This document shows, one piece after another, positions 8,314 to 16,058 of a stretch of DNA of 35,700 nucleotides. The stretch comes from Bacteroidota bacterium (lineage in GTDB: Bacteria; Bacteroidota; Bacteroidia; Flavobacteriales_F; PHOS-HE28). The position numbers and the translations under genes are program-made. The notes beneath the pieces are model-generated. The model was not told the origin of the DNA. It worked only from the letters and a program-made list of their open reading frames with translations, and ran no database searches. Position 1 is the stretch's first letter. Every line of letters begins with the position of its first letter. The DNA lies in contig JACTMO010000024.1 of the NCBI GenBank assembly GCA_014584605.1, positions 1 through 35,700 of the forward strand, read 5' to 3'.

Positions 8314-8476
8314 GGATCCACGTTCCGCCGTGGCGGACCAAGGGTCCGGCAGGCCCCTGGAGGTTCCGGGCACACGGGACGCGGAACACCGGGCCGTGAT
8401 GCCGGCGGGCGGGAGGTGCACAAGGAACAACCGCATCGGATGGCATGGGATGTCGAATTGGTATTTCTTCGTCCCT

Positions 8477-9244
8477 ATGTTCGTCGATACCCACGCCCAC
8501 CTGTACGGCAGACAGTTCGAGGCCGACCGGGAGGAAATGCTGGCGCGGGCCATCGCGGCCGGTGTGGAGCGGTTCTACCTGCCGAACATCGATCTGGAGA
8601 GCATCGAAGGCATGAACGCCCTGGCACAGGCACACCCCGGGCGCTGCTTCCCCATGATGGGCTTGCATCCCTGCTCGGTGGGTGAGCGGAACGCGGAGGT
8701 CATGGCCGTGATGGAGCGTGAGCTCCGCAGCGGGCGCTATTGTGCCGTGGGCGAGATCGGCATCGACCTCTACTGGGACCGGACCTGGCAGGCGCAGCAA
8801 CAGGAGGTGTTCCGGCAACACATCCGCTGGGCCAGGGAGCTGCGCCTGCCCATCGTGATCCATTGCCGCAACAGCTTCGAGGAGACCATCGCCTTGGTGG
8901 AAGAGGAGAAGGATGCGGACCTGCGCGGCGTGTTCCATTGCTTCGGCGGCACCGTGGCCGAAGGTCGCCGGATCCTGGCGCTCGAGGGCTTCCTTCTCGG
9001 CATCGGCGGGGTGATCAGCTACCCGAAGAGCGGCCTGGCCCAGGTGATGCGCGAGCTGGGGCCGGAGCGCTGCGTGCTCGAAACGGACGCCCCCTACCTG
9101 GCCCCCGTGCCGTACCGCGGCAAGCGCAACGAGAGCGCCCATATCCCGCTGGTGGCGGCCGAGCTGGCCAGGGCCACCGGTCGCACCGTGGAGGAGATCG
9201 CGCACCTCACCACCACCAACGCCACGAACCTCTTCGGCCGATGA
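8477..9244 (+). CDS. TatD family metal-dependent hydrolase (DNase)
   Basis: A TIM-barrel metallohydrolase; characterised TatD proteins are 3'-5' exonucleases acting on DNA and RNA. The 255-residue product has all expected metal ligands: H6 and H8 in DTHAH, E93 in VGEIGID, H129 in VIHCR, H154 in VFHCFGG and D204 in LETDAPYL. The ATG at 8477 gives the family's M(F/L)VDTHAHL opening; an ATG nine codons earlier is possible but adds residues the family lacks. The stop overlaps the asparaginase start by four bases (ATGA). Cellular role here is not determined. Confidence 0.92.
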   Translation: MFVDTHAHLYGRQFEADREEMLARAIAAGVERFYLPNIDLESIEGMNALAQAHPGRCFPMMGLHPCSVGERNAEVMAVMERELRSGRYCAVGEIGIDLYWDRTWQAQQQEVFRQHIRWARELRLPIVIHCRNSFEETIALVEEEKDADLRGVFHCFGGTVAEGRRILALEGFLLGIGGVISYPKSGLAQVMRELGPERCVLETDAPYLAPVPYRGKRNESAHIPLVAAELARATGRTVEEIAHLTTTNATNLFGR

Positions 9245-10269
9245 ACCAGCGTTCCGTCCTCATCATCTACACGGGAGGCACCATCGGCATGTGGGCCGAC
9301 CCGCGTACCGGTGCCCTCCGCCCCATGGACCTGGAGCACCTGGAGGAACAGGTGCCCGAACTGGAGCGTGTGGGCGTGAGGCTGGGCTCCGTGGCCTTCC
9401 CCACGCCGATCGACAGCAGCGACATGCGGCCGGCGGACTGGGTGCGTGTGGCACGGATCATCGGTGACCACTACGACCGGTACGACGGCTTCGTGGTGCT
9501 CCACGGCAGCGACACCATGGCCTACACGGCCAGCGCCCTCAGCTTCCTGCTCGAGGGCCTGGCCAAGCCCGTGGTGCTCACCGGCTCCCAGCTGCCCATC
9601 GGCACCATCCGCACCGACGCGAAGGAGAACCTGATCACCGCCATCGAGATCGCCGCCGCCTGTGCGGACGCACGGCCCGTGGTGCCGGAGGTGGCCGTGT
9701 ACTTCGAGTACAGCCTGTACCGCGGGAACCGTACGGTGAAGGTGCATGCCGAGCGCTTCGAGGCCTTCCGCAGCCCGAACTATCCGCGCCTGGCGGAGGC
9801 GGGGGTGCACCTCCGCTTCGACCGCAACGCCGTGCTGCCCCTGCGCGCCGGCCCGCTGAAGGTGCATGGCACCGTGGACGACCGCGTGGGCGTGCTGCGG
9901 CTCTTCCCCGGCATCCGGCCCGATTGGGTCCGGCACGCGCTCGCCACACCGGACCTGCGGGCCGTGGTGCTCACCACCTTCGGCAGCGGCAACGGCCCCA
10001 CGGACGAAGCCTTCCTGGAAGCGCTGCGCGATGCCACCGAACGCGGCGTGCTGCTGGTGAACGCCACCCAATGCATCGGCGGCCGCGTGGAACAGGGCCG
10101 TTACCAGACCAGCCGGGCCTTTGTGGACATGGGTGTGCTCAGCGCCCACGACATGACGGTGGAGGCGGCCGTCACCAAGCTCATGTTCCTGCTGGGCCAG
10201 GGCCTCAGCGAGGCCCTGCTGCGCGAGCGCTTTGCGCAACCCCTGTGCGGGGAGGTGAGCGCGGGTTGA
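9241..10269 (+). CDS. ansA: Type I L-asparaginase
   Basis: Hydrolyses L-asparagine to aspartate and ammonia in the cytoplasm. The 342-residue product has the first catalytic motif TGGTIGM (11-17, Thr14), the second motif HGSDTMAYTASALSF (from 88) and the conserved TGSQLPIGTIRTDAKENL. At the second threonine position of many family members (HGTDT) this protein has Ser90; I believe Ser is also common in Bacteroidota homologues and should still serve as a hydroxyl donor. Translation is coupled to tatD by the ATGA overlap. Length and motifs fit the cytoplasmic type I enzyme; there is no signal peptide. Confidence 0.92.
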   Translation: MNQRSVLIIYTGGTIGMWADPRTGALRPMDLEHLEEQVPELERVGVRLGSVAFPTPIDSSDMRPADWVRVARIIGDHYDRYDGFVVLHGSDTMAYTASALSFLLEGLAKPVVLTGSQLPIGTIRTDAKENLITAIEIAAACADARPVVPEVAVYFEYSLYRGNRTVKVHAERFEAFRSPNYPRLAEAGVHLRFDRNAVLPLRAGPLKVHGTVDDRVGVLRLFPGIRPDWVRHALATPDLRAVVLTTFGSGNGPTDEAFLEALRDATERGVLLVNATQCIGGRVEQGRYQTSRAFVDMGVLSAHDMTVEAAVTKLMFLLGQGLSEALLRERFAQPLCGEVSAG

Positions 10270-10285
10270 GCACGGCCTCCTTTCG

Positions 10286-10293
10286 TACCTTCG
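10286..10293 (+). promoter_or_regulatory. Putative -7 box of tRNA-Ser (TACCTTCG)
   Basis: TACCTTCG, one base off TAnnTTTG, ends 11 nt before the tRNA 5' end. A weak -33-like GTTG lies at 10265-10268, 17 nt upstream. The asparaginase stop is at 10269, so the tRNA may also be read from upstream. Confidence 0.4.
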
Positions 10294-10304
10294 GCGCCCT
10301 TTTC

Positions 10305-10392
10305 GGAGAGATGGCCGAGCGGTTGAAGGCGCGCGCCTGGAAAGTGCGTATACCTTAACAGGGTATCGGGGGTTCGAATCCCTCTCTCTCCG
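10305..10392 (+). tRNA. tRNA-Ser (anticodon GGA)
   Basis: The 88-nt sequence folds as a class II tRNA. The acceptor stem is GGAGAGA (10305-10311) with TCTCTCC (10385-10391), discriminator G10392. The D-arm is GCC/GGC. The anticodon stem CGCGC/GTGCG encloses loop CTGGAAA, giving anticodon GGA (reads UCC and UCU). A long variable arm (TATACC...GGGTAT), typical of serine tRNAs, precedes the T-arm with GGTTCGAATCC. The 3' CCA is not encoded (CCG follows the discriminator). Confidence 0.95.
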
Positions 10393-10400
10393 CCGACCGG

Positions 10401-10425
10401 CCCCGCGAAAGCGGGGCTTGTTGTT
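10401..10425 (+). terminator. Probable terminator after tRNA-Ser
   Basis: A perfect 6-bp stem CCCCGC/GCGGGG with a GAAA tetraloop (10401-10416) is followed by CTTGTTGTT. The T-run is interrupted, so termination may be partial. It sits 8 nt after the tRNA. Confidence 0.6.
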
Positions 10426-10530
10426 CGCGGGTGCGTGCGCACCCTGCAAGCGCCGGGGAACAACACGCCGGGTCGCGGCAGCGGAACCGGAGCACCACGG
10501 CCGCTGCTGGCCCGGCCCCCGCGCCCCCCG

Positions 10531-10538
10531 TACCTTTG
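10531..10538 (+). promoter_or_regulatory. Bacteroidota -7 promoter box of dusB (TACCTTTG)
   Basis: An exact match to TAnnTTTG in an otherwise C-rich stretch, 14 nt before the dusB ATG. The implied leader is under 12 nt. Confidence 0.6.
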
Positions 10539-10552
10539 CAGGGCGTCCCGCC

Positions 10553-11545
10553 ATGCCCCGCATCGGTCCCCTCGAACTGCCGGAGTTCCCGCTGTTGCTG
10601 GCCCCCATGGAGGATGTCAGCGACCCGCCCTTCCGGGCGCTGTGCAAACAGCATGGGGCCGACCTCATGTTCACCGAGTTCATCAGCAGCGAGGGCCTGA
10701 TCCGCAAGGCCGCCAAAGGGCTGAAGAAGCTGGACATCTTCGAGGCCGAACGCCCCATCGGTGTCCAGCTCTTCGGAGGCAGCGAGGGCGCCATGGAGGA
10801 GGCCGCGCGCATCGCCGAGGCCGCCGGTCCGGACCTCATCGACATCAACTACGGATGCCCGGTGCACAAGGTGGTGCGCAAGGGGGCCGGCGCCTGCCTG
10901 CTGCTGGACGTGGAGAAGATGGTGCGCCTCACCGAAAAGGTGGTGAAGGCCGTGAAGCTGCCCGTGACCGTGAAGACGCGCCTGGGCTGGGACGACGGGA
11001 GCAGGAACATCGTGGAGGTGGCGGAGCGCCTGCAGGACGTGGGCATCCAGGCGCTCAGCATCCACGGCCGCACGCGCGCACAGCTGTACAAGGGCCCGGC
11101 GGACTGGACCCTGATCGGTGCGGTGAAGAACAACCCGCGCATGCACATCCCCATCTTCGGCAACGGCGATGTGGACACGCCGGAGAAGGCGGTGGCGAAC
11201 AGGGATCGCTACGGGGTGGACGGTGTGATGATCGGCCGGGCGAGCATCGGGCACCCCTGGATCTTCGCGGAGATCAAGCACTACATGGCGACCGGCACCC
11301 ACCGTCCCGCGCCCACGGTGGCCGAACGCGTGGAGGCCGCACGGCAGCATCTGCGCACCTCCATCGCCTGGAAGGGGCCGTGGGAGGGCGTGGTGGAGAT
11401 GCGGCGCCACTACGGCAACTACCTCAAGGGCCTTCCCAACGTGAAGGAGCTGCGCACCCGCTTGTGCACCACGCGCGGTCCGGCGGACATCGAGGCCATC
11501 CTCGATGAGGTGAAGGCGGCCTACCCCCTGGCGGCGGTGGCGTAG
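10553..11545 (+). CDS. dusB: tRNA-dihydrouridine synthase, DusB type
   Basis: A flavoenzyme that reduces specific uridines of tRNA D-loops to dihydrouridine using FMN and NADPH. The 330-residue product has the family's opening LLLAPMEDVSDPPFR, the catalytic cysteine in DINYGCPV (C102), the RNA/FMN-contacting TRLGWDD and HGRTRAQLYKGPADW, and the phosphate-binding FGNGDV and IGRASIGHPW. The ATG at 10553 fits both the family start and the TACCTTTG box; the longer frame upstream crosses the terminator region. Its last 25 bases overlap the 3' end of the convergent LolC/E-like gene. Confidence 0.93.
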   Translation: MPRIGPLELPEFPLLLAPMEDVSDPPFRALCKQHGADLMFTEFISSEGLIRKAAKGLKKLDIFEAERPIGVQLFGGSEGAMEEAARIAEAAGPDLIDINYGCPVHKVVRKGAGACLLLDVEKMVRLTEKVVKAVKLPVTVKTRLGWDDGSRNIVEVAERLQDVGIQALSIHGRTRAQLYKGPADWTLIGAVKNNPRMHIPIFGNGDVDTPEKAVANRDRYGVDGVMIGRASIGHPWIFAEIKHYMATGTHRPAPTVAERVEAARQHLRTSIAWKGPWEGVVEMRRHYGNYLKGLPNVKELRTRLCTTRGPADIEAILDEVKAAYPLAAVA

Positions 11546-12765
11546 AGGAAGCGCCGGCTCAGGGCACGCAGCGGTAGCCAGGTGGCCAGCAGGCCGATCA
11601 CCGCCACGGCCGCGGCCACCAGCAGCAGGTCGCCGGGCAGCACCTCCACCGGGTAGCTGTCCACCACCGACCCGCTGAGCGAAAGGAGCCCGAACCGCTG
11701 TTGGGCCCAGCAGGTCCCCAGGCCGAGCAGCATGCCCGCCATCGCTCCGGCGCCCGTGATCAGCAGGCCCTCGAACAGAAAGACGCGCCGCACCACGCCC
11801 TCATCCGCGCCGAGCGCCGTCAGGGTGCGCATGTCGCCCTGCTTGTCGATCATCATCATCGTCAGCGATGCGATGATGTTGAAAGCCCCGATGAGGCCGA
11901 TGAAGCTCAGCACCACGAAGGTGAACCACTTCTCGCTGGCGTTCGTGCTGTACATCAGGGCGTTCTTCTGGTGCCGGGTGCGCACCCGGTAGCGGTCGCC
12001 CAGGGCGGCCCGCAGGGCCTCGGCGGCCCGATCGGCGTCGGTGCGGGCGGGCAGCTTCAGTTCCAGCGCGCTGGCCTCGTTCCCGTAGTGCAGGAGCGCG
12101 GCGCCCAGGTCAAGCGGAACGAGCACGTACCGCGTGTCGAACTCCATGTTGATGCTGAAGGTGCCGCTCACCGCCACTTCGGCCTGTTCGAAGGCGCCCC
12201 GCCGGTAGGTGCTCAACTTGCGTCCGCGCACCGGCGCACTGATGCGCAGGGGGGTGAGCACGCCATCGTCCAGCGGCACGCCGAGGTCCATCTTCAGGCC
12301 AAGGCCCAGCAGGGCGGAGGGTCCCTGCGTCCCCTCCAGCACCGGTTCGCCGCTGAAGAGGTGCCCCTCCATACCGCTCATGCGCAGATACTGGGGCTCC
12401 ACCGCCTTCAGGGTGGCGACAGCCTGCTGGCCGTTGCACTGCAGCAGCACGTTCTCCTCGATCACCCAGCTGGCCTGTTCGGCCCCGGCCGCCACGCGCA
12501 GCGCCTCGACGTCGAGGCTGTCCCGCAGGAGCGTCTTGCCGCGGGCCGGCGTGATGGTGAGGTCCTGGTCGAAGGGGCTGTAGATGGAATCGACCAGCTG
12601 GTTGATGCCGTTGAGGGTGCTGAGCACCACCACCATGGCCCCCGTGACCACCGCCACCACCACGATGCTGATCCAGGTGATCAGGTTAACGGCATTGGTA
12701 CGGCGCCGCGTCGCCTTGCGGGAGGCCAGCAGGTAGCGCCGGGCGAAGAGCAGGGGCAGGTTCAT
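11521..12765 (-). CDS. ABC transporter permease of the LolC/LolE (FtsX-like) type
   Basis: A 414-residue inner-membrane protein. One transmembrane helix near 29-50 is followed by a large periplasmic MacB_PCD-like domain (about 50-270) and three C-terminal helices (about 278-306, 328-352, 377-400), the four-helix FtsX topology. The conserved cytoplasmic loop KQGDMRTLTALGADEG(VV)RRVFLFEG is characteristic. LolC/E permeases extract lipoproteins from the inner membrane for transport to the outer membrane; the ATPase partner LolD is not in this window, so it must be elsewhere if this assignment holds. The ATG at 12765 starts the family-like MNLPLLFARRYLL; an ATG 8 codons earlier is less likely. 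It is the last gene of the rbfA-methyltransferase unit. Confidence 0.85.
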   Translation of the reverse strand: MNLPLLFARRYLLASRKATRRRTNAVNLITWISIVVVAVVTGAMVVVLSTLNGINQLVDSIYSPFDQDLTITPARGKTLLRDSLDVEALRVAAGAEQASWVIEENVLLQCNGQQAVATLKAVEPQYLRMSGMEGHLFSGEPVLEGTQGPSALLGLGLKMDLGVPLDDGVLTPLRISAPVRGRKLSTYRRGAFEQAEVAVSGTFSINMEFDTRYVLVPLDLGAALLHYGNEASALELKLPARTDADRAAEALRAALGDRYRVRTRHQKNALMYSTNASEKWFTFVVLSFIGLIGAFNIIASLTMMMIDKQGDMRTLTALGADEGVVRRVFLFEGLLITGAGAMAGMLLGLGTCWAQQRFGLLSLSGSVVDSYPVEVLPGDLLLVAAAVAVIGLLATWLPLRALSRRFLYATAARG

Positions 12766-12780
12766 CGCGTCAGGTGCGGG

Positions 12781-12796
12781 TGGGCCCATGGGCCCA
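12781..12796. repeat. 16-bp perfect palindrome between two minus-strand genes
   Basis: TGGGCCCATGGGCCCA is a perfect palindrome in the 36-nt gap between the methyltransferase stop and the permease start. It could form a short RNA hairpin or simply reflect G/C richness. No T-run follows it on the minus strand. Confidence 0.5.
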
Positions 12797-12801
12797 GGCC
12801 C

Positions 12802-13617
12802 TCATGGCTGCTTCCACGCCTTCACGATCAGCCCCGTTCCTGTGGGGTGCTTCATGGACACATCGATCCAGTTCAGCAGGTAGGCAATGGGGTAGGCGAG
12901 CAGGTAGTACACCGGTAGTACCACGAAGAAGAGCTTGCTGGCGTTCAGCATCAGCAGCGGCCACTTCATGCTGAGGCGCCAGCTGATCTTGCCCGGCGCG
13001 CCGTAGCTGTAACAGGCCTCCACGCGGCCGAAGCCGTTGCGCAGGCATCTGGCCTTCAGCTCGTCGATGTTGTAGCCGTCGCGCACGTGCTCCTCGATGA
13101 AGGAGCCCTGGCTTTCCTCGTGCACGTCGCTTCCGCCCTGATCGCTGGGTGTGCTGATCAGGAGCATGCCGCCCGGCTTCAGCGAGGTGCTGTAGCACCG
13201 CAGGGCCGCCTCGTCCTCCAGGATGTGCTCCATCACGTCCACGCACACCACCAGGTCGAAGCCGTCCGGCTGCTGGAACCGGGTCACATCGCCCACCTGG
13301 AAGGTCACCTGCGGGCGGCCGATGGCCCGGAAGAACCCGTTGCAGTCCGCCACCTGCTCCTCCTTGACGTCGATGGCGGTGATCCGGGCCCGGGGCAGCC
13401 GCCCGCTGAGCCAGTAGCTGTACTGGCCGTAGCCCGCACCGGCATCGTAGATGTGGACGGCCCTGTCGCGCCTGTCCCTCGCCCAGGCCCTCAGCTCCTT
13501 GTGCACATGCCAGGCGCGCAGCAGCAGCAGGTCCAGCAGCCGGTAGAAAAGTCTGCGCAACCAGGGCGAACGGTTGAAGACGGAACCGAGCTGGCGCTTG
13601 ACGGGGTCGTATTGCAT
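12802..13617 (-). CDS. Class I SAM-dependent methyltransferase with hydrophobic C-terminus
   Basis: A 271-residue protein. The SAM-binding Rossmann fold is visible as motif I DAGAGYGQYSYWL (from 58), AIDVKEEQ (81-88), and CVDVMEHI (125-132) with LKPGGMLLISTPS (146-158). These match small-molecule or lipid methyltransferases of the Methyltransf_11/UbiE group. After residue about 215 come hydrophobic segments (LLMLNASKLFFVVLPVYYLLAYPIAYLL, about 221-248) that suggest membrane attachment; this hints at a lipid or quinone-like substrate (inference). It sits between rbfA (92 nt upstream) and the LolC/E-like permease. The substrate is not known. Confidence 0.8.
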   Translation of the reverse strand: MQYDPVKRQLGSVFNRSPWLRRLFYRLLDLLLLRAWHVHKELRAWARDRRDRAVHIYDAGAGYGQYSYWLSGRLPRARITAIDVKEEQVADCNGFFRAIGRPQVTFQVGDVTRFQQPDGFDLVVCVDVMEHILEDEAALRCYSTSLKPGGMLLISTPSDQGGSDVHEESQGSFIEEHVRDGYNIDELKARCLRNGFGRVEACYSYGAPGKISWRLSMKWPLLMLNASKLFFVVLPVYYLLAYPIAYLLNWIDVSMKHPTGTGLIVKAWKQP

Positions 13618-13709
13618 CGATCGATCGGGTCGAAAGGGTCAGGTTGCAAGGACCAGGGAGCCGTGTATCATGCCGCGATCGACGATGGACACTTGTCCCT
13701 TGTGACCGG

Positions 13710-14048
13710 TTATTTCTTCAGGAGCTTGTCGATCTCCTCGGCGCGGTCCAGGGAGTCATCGAGGTGGAAGAGGAGCTCGGGCACTACGCGCATCTGCCGA
13801 CCGATGCGCCGCCCCAGCAGGCCGCGCAGGTGGTGGGCCTCGTCGCGGATGCGGTCCAGGGCGGCCTGCTTGTCCTTCACGGGGAACAGGCTGAGGTAGG
13901 CCCGCGCCAGGCCCAGGTCGGGGCTCACCCGGACGGCGCTCACGGTGATGAGGCTGCCGGGCAGCAGGCGGTGCGCCTCGGTCTGGAAGATGCCGGCGAG
14001 CTCCTTCTGCAGCAGGCTGTTCACCTTGTTCTGGCGGATGCTGTCCAT
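13710..14048 (-). CDS. rbfA: Ribosome-binding factor A
   Basis: RbfA binds the 30S subunit and helps mature the 16S rRNA 5' end, especially in the cold. The 112-residue product begins MDSIRQNKVNSLLQKELA, includes LITVSAVRVSPDLGLARAYLS and ends LDDSLDRAEEIDKLLKK, covering the whole single KH-like domain at the usual length. The much longer minus-strand frame upstream is antisense to the ABC exporter and is not real. The start at 14048 is supported by a TATCTTCG box only 6 nt before it, implying a leaderless message. It is divergent from the ABC exporter. Confidence 0.92.
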   Translation of the reverse strand: MDSIRQNKVNSLLQKELAGIFQTEAHRLLPGSLITVSAVRVSPDLGLARAYLSLFPVKDKQAALDRIRDEAHHLRGLLGRRIGRQMRVVPELLFHLDDSLDRAEEIDKLLKK

Positions 14049-14054
14049 CGGCTG

Positions 14055-14062
14055 CGAAGATA
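14055..14062 (-). promoter_or_regulatory. Putative -7 box of rbfA (TATCTTCG)
   Basis: On the minus strand TATCTTCG is followed by six bases and then the rbfA ATG. One base differs from TAnnTTTG. The spacing would place the transcription start at or next to the start codon. Confidence 0.42.
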
Positions 14063-14086
14063 CCGGCCCGCCGCGGCGTGGGCGGC

Positions 14087-14094
14087 TACCTTTG
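14087..14094 (+). promoter_or_regulatory. Bacteroidota -7 promoter box of the ABC exporter (TACCTTTG)
   Basis: An exact TAnnTTTG match, 29 nt before the ATG at 14124. The leader contains a perfect 6-bp hairpin, CCCCGT/ACGGGG with a GGGA loop (14101-14116), ending 7 nt before the start codon, where it could affect ribosome access. Confidence 0.58.
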
Positions 14095-14123
14095 GGCCCG
14101 CCCCGTGGGAACGGGGTTCCACG

Positions 14124-15953
14124 ATGCGCAACTTCTTCCGCGTCCTGCGCTATGCGCGGCCCTATCGGGGGTATGCGGTGCTCAACGTGCTGTTCAACCT
14201 GGTGAGCACCGTGTTCCACCTGGGCTCGTTGCTGGTGTTCATCCCGTTCCTCAACCTGCTCTTCGGCCAGGCACCGCCGCCCACGGCACGCCCGGAGGTG
14301 AGTTTCGACGTGGCGGGCCTCAAGCGGATGCCCGAGCTCTTCAACTGGCGGATGGCGGCCTACATCGAGGAGCACGGGCAGATGGGGGGGCTCGTGTTCA
14401 TCTGCGTGGTGGTGGCCTTGTGCTTCCTGCTGAAGAACCTGTTCCGGTATTTCGCCCTGTGGGCCATCGGCATCCTGCGCAACAGGGCCGTGCGCGACCT
14501 GCGCAACGAGGTGTACGACAAGATCCTGGACCTGCCCATGCGCTTCCACACCGGCGAGCGCAAGGGCAACACCATCGCACGCATCACGGGCGATGTGCAG
14601 GAGGTGGAGTTCAGCATCATGAACTACATCGAGATGGTGTTCCGCGAACCCCTCACCATCCTGCTCTCCCTGGCGCTGATGATCGGCATCTCCTGGAAGC
14701 TTACGCTCATCGCCCTGCTGCTGCTGCCTTTGAGCGGGCTGTTGATCGGCCGCATCGGGAAGAGCCTGCGCAAGGAGGGCATGCGCGCCCAGCAGAAGGC
14801 GGCCAACCTGCTGAGCACCGTGGAGGAGACCCTCACGGGCATGCGGGTGGTGAAGGCCTTCAACGGGGAGGAGCAGATGCGCAGGCGCTTCCGCCGCGAG
14901 AACGAGATGCTCAACCGGCTCAACGTGTTCACCCTGCGGCGGCGCGACATGGCCTCGCCGCTGAGCGAGTTCCTGGGCGCCCTGGTGATGGTGGTGCTGG
15001 TGTACCTGGGCGGCAGCCTGGTGATCGGGCAGGACGCCAGCCTGAGCGGCGGGGCCTTCATCGGCTACATCATCCTGTTCAGCCAGCTGCTGGCCCCGGC
15101 CAAGAGCTTCACCACGGGCTACTACTGGATCCGCAAGGGCGGTGCCAGCGCCGAGCGCATCTTCGACCTGCTCGCCGTGGAGAACAGCGTGAAGGAGCGG
15201 CCCGATGCCAGGCCCATCGCCGCCTTCACCGACCGGGTGGCCTTTGAAGGTGTGCGTTTCGCCTACGACGAAAGGCCCGTGCTCCGCACCATCGACCTGG
15301 AGCTGCCCAAGGGCCGCAGCGTGGCGCTGGTGGGCACCAGCGGCGGGGGCAAGAGCACCCTTGCCGGCCTGCTGCCCCGGTTCCACGACGTCACCGGGGG
15401 CTGCGTGCGGATCGATGGCCACGATGTGCGCGACCTGAAGCTCAAGGACCTGCGGGCCCTGATGGGCATCGTGACCCAGGACAGCATCCTGTTCAACGAC
15501 ACGGTGGCCAACAACATCGCCTTCGGGCAGCCCGGGGTGGCCGCGGCGGACATCGAGCGTGCGGCGCGCATCGCCAACGCGCACGACTTCATCATGCGGC
15601 TGGACCAGGGCTACCAGACCAACATCGGCGACATGGGCAACCGCCTCAGCGGCGGCCAAAAACAGCGCCTGGCCATCGCCAGGGCCGTGCTGAAGAACCC
15701 CCCCATCCTCATCCTGGACGAGGCCACCAGCGCCCTGGACACCGAGAGCGAGCGGCTGGTGCAGGACGCGCTCTTCAAGATGATGGAAGGGCGGACCAGC
15801 CTGGTGATCGCCCACCGGCTCAGCACCATTCAGCACTGCGACCAGATCTGCGTGGTGGCGGACGGTGCCATCGTGGAACGGGGCACCCACGCCGAACTGC
15901 ATGCGGCCGGTGGCCAGTACCGGCGGTTGTGCGACATGCAGACCTTCGCCTGA
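14124..15953 (+). CDS. ABC exporter, MsbA-like (fused membrane and ATPase domains)
   Basis: A 609-residue half-transporter that would work as a homodimer. The transmembrane domain spans about 1-340 (helices near 16-47, 88-118, 174-208, 283-322) with the RFHTGERKGNTIARITGDVQEVE coupling segment. The ATPase domain has Walker A GTSGGGKST (404-412), Q-loop Q452, signature LSGGQ (508-512), Walker B ILILDEATSALD (528-539) and the switch His564. All catalytic residues are present. The layout matches MsbA, which flips lipid A-core across the inner membrane, but related exporters of drugs or lipids look the same. The ATG at 14124 is preferred over the longer frame, which is antisense to rbfA. Confidence 0.88.
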   Translation: MRNFFRVLRYARPYRGYAVLNVLFNLVSTVFHLGSLLVFIPFLNLLFGQAPPPTARPEVSFDVAGLKRMPELFNWRMAAYIEEHGQMGGLVFICVVVALCFLLKNLFRYFALWAIGILRNRAVRDLRNEVYDKILDLPMRFHTGERKGNTIARITGDVQEVEFSIMNYIEMVFREPLTILLSLALMIGISWKLTLIALLLLPLSGLLIGRIGKSLRKEGMRAQQKAANLLSTVEETLTGMRVVKAFNGEEQMRRRFRRENEMLNRLNVFTLRRRDMASPLSEFLGALVMVVLVYLGGSLVIGQDASLSGGAFIGYIILFSQLLAPAKSFTTGYYWIRKGGASAERIFDLLAVENSVKERPDARPIAAFTDRVAFEGVRFAYDERPVLRTIDLELPKGRSVALVGTSGGGKSTLAGLLPRFHDVTGGCVRIDGHDVRDLKLKDLRALMGIVTQDSILFNDTVANNIAFGQPGVAAADIERAARIANAHDFIMRLDQGYQTNIGDMGNRLSGGQKQRLAIARAVLKNPPILILDEATSALDTESERLVQDALFKMMEGRTSLVIAHRLSTIQHCDQICVVADGAIVERGTHAELHAAGGQYRRLCDMQTFA

Positions 15954-15959
15954 GGCCCG

Positions 15960-15990
15960 CTTGGCCGATCGCGGCGGATGCGTACCTTTG
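15960..15990 (+). promoter_or_regulatory. Promoter of rimP-nusA-infB (CTTG, 19 nt, TACCTTTG)
   Basis: The -7 box TACCTTTG lies at 15983-15990 and exactly matches TAnnTTTG. A -33-like CTTG lies at 15960-15963 with 19-nt spacing, within the usual range for the phylum. This is the only promoter in the window where both elements look plausible. It leaves a 68-nt segment before the rimP ATG. Confidence 0.62.
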
Positions 15991-16013
15991 TCCCGTCAGT
16001 CGGATGAGCGAGG

Positions 16014-16040
16014 AAGAGGGGACGGCCCCTCTTTTTTGTT
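16014..16040 (+). terminator. Terminator-like hairpin in the rimP leader (possible attenuator)
   Basis: A perfect 8-bp stem AAGAGGGG (16014-16021) and CCCCTCTT (16026-16033) with loop ACGG is followed by TTTTGTT. It lies between the rimP promoter and the rimP ATG at 16059. Transcription from 15983 must pass it, so it can act as an attenuator; NusA, which modulates such hairpins, is encoded two genes downstream. It could also just terminate the ABC exporter message, whose stop is 60 nt upstream. Confidence 0.6.
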
Positions 16041-16058
16041 CCCCGACCGTCCGTAACG

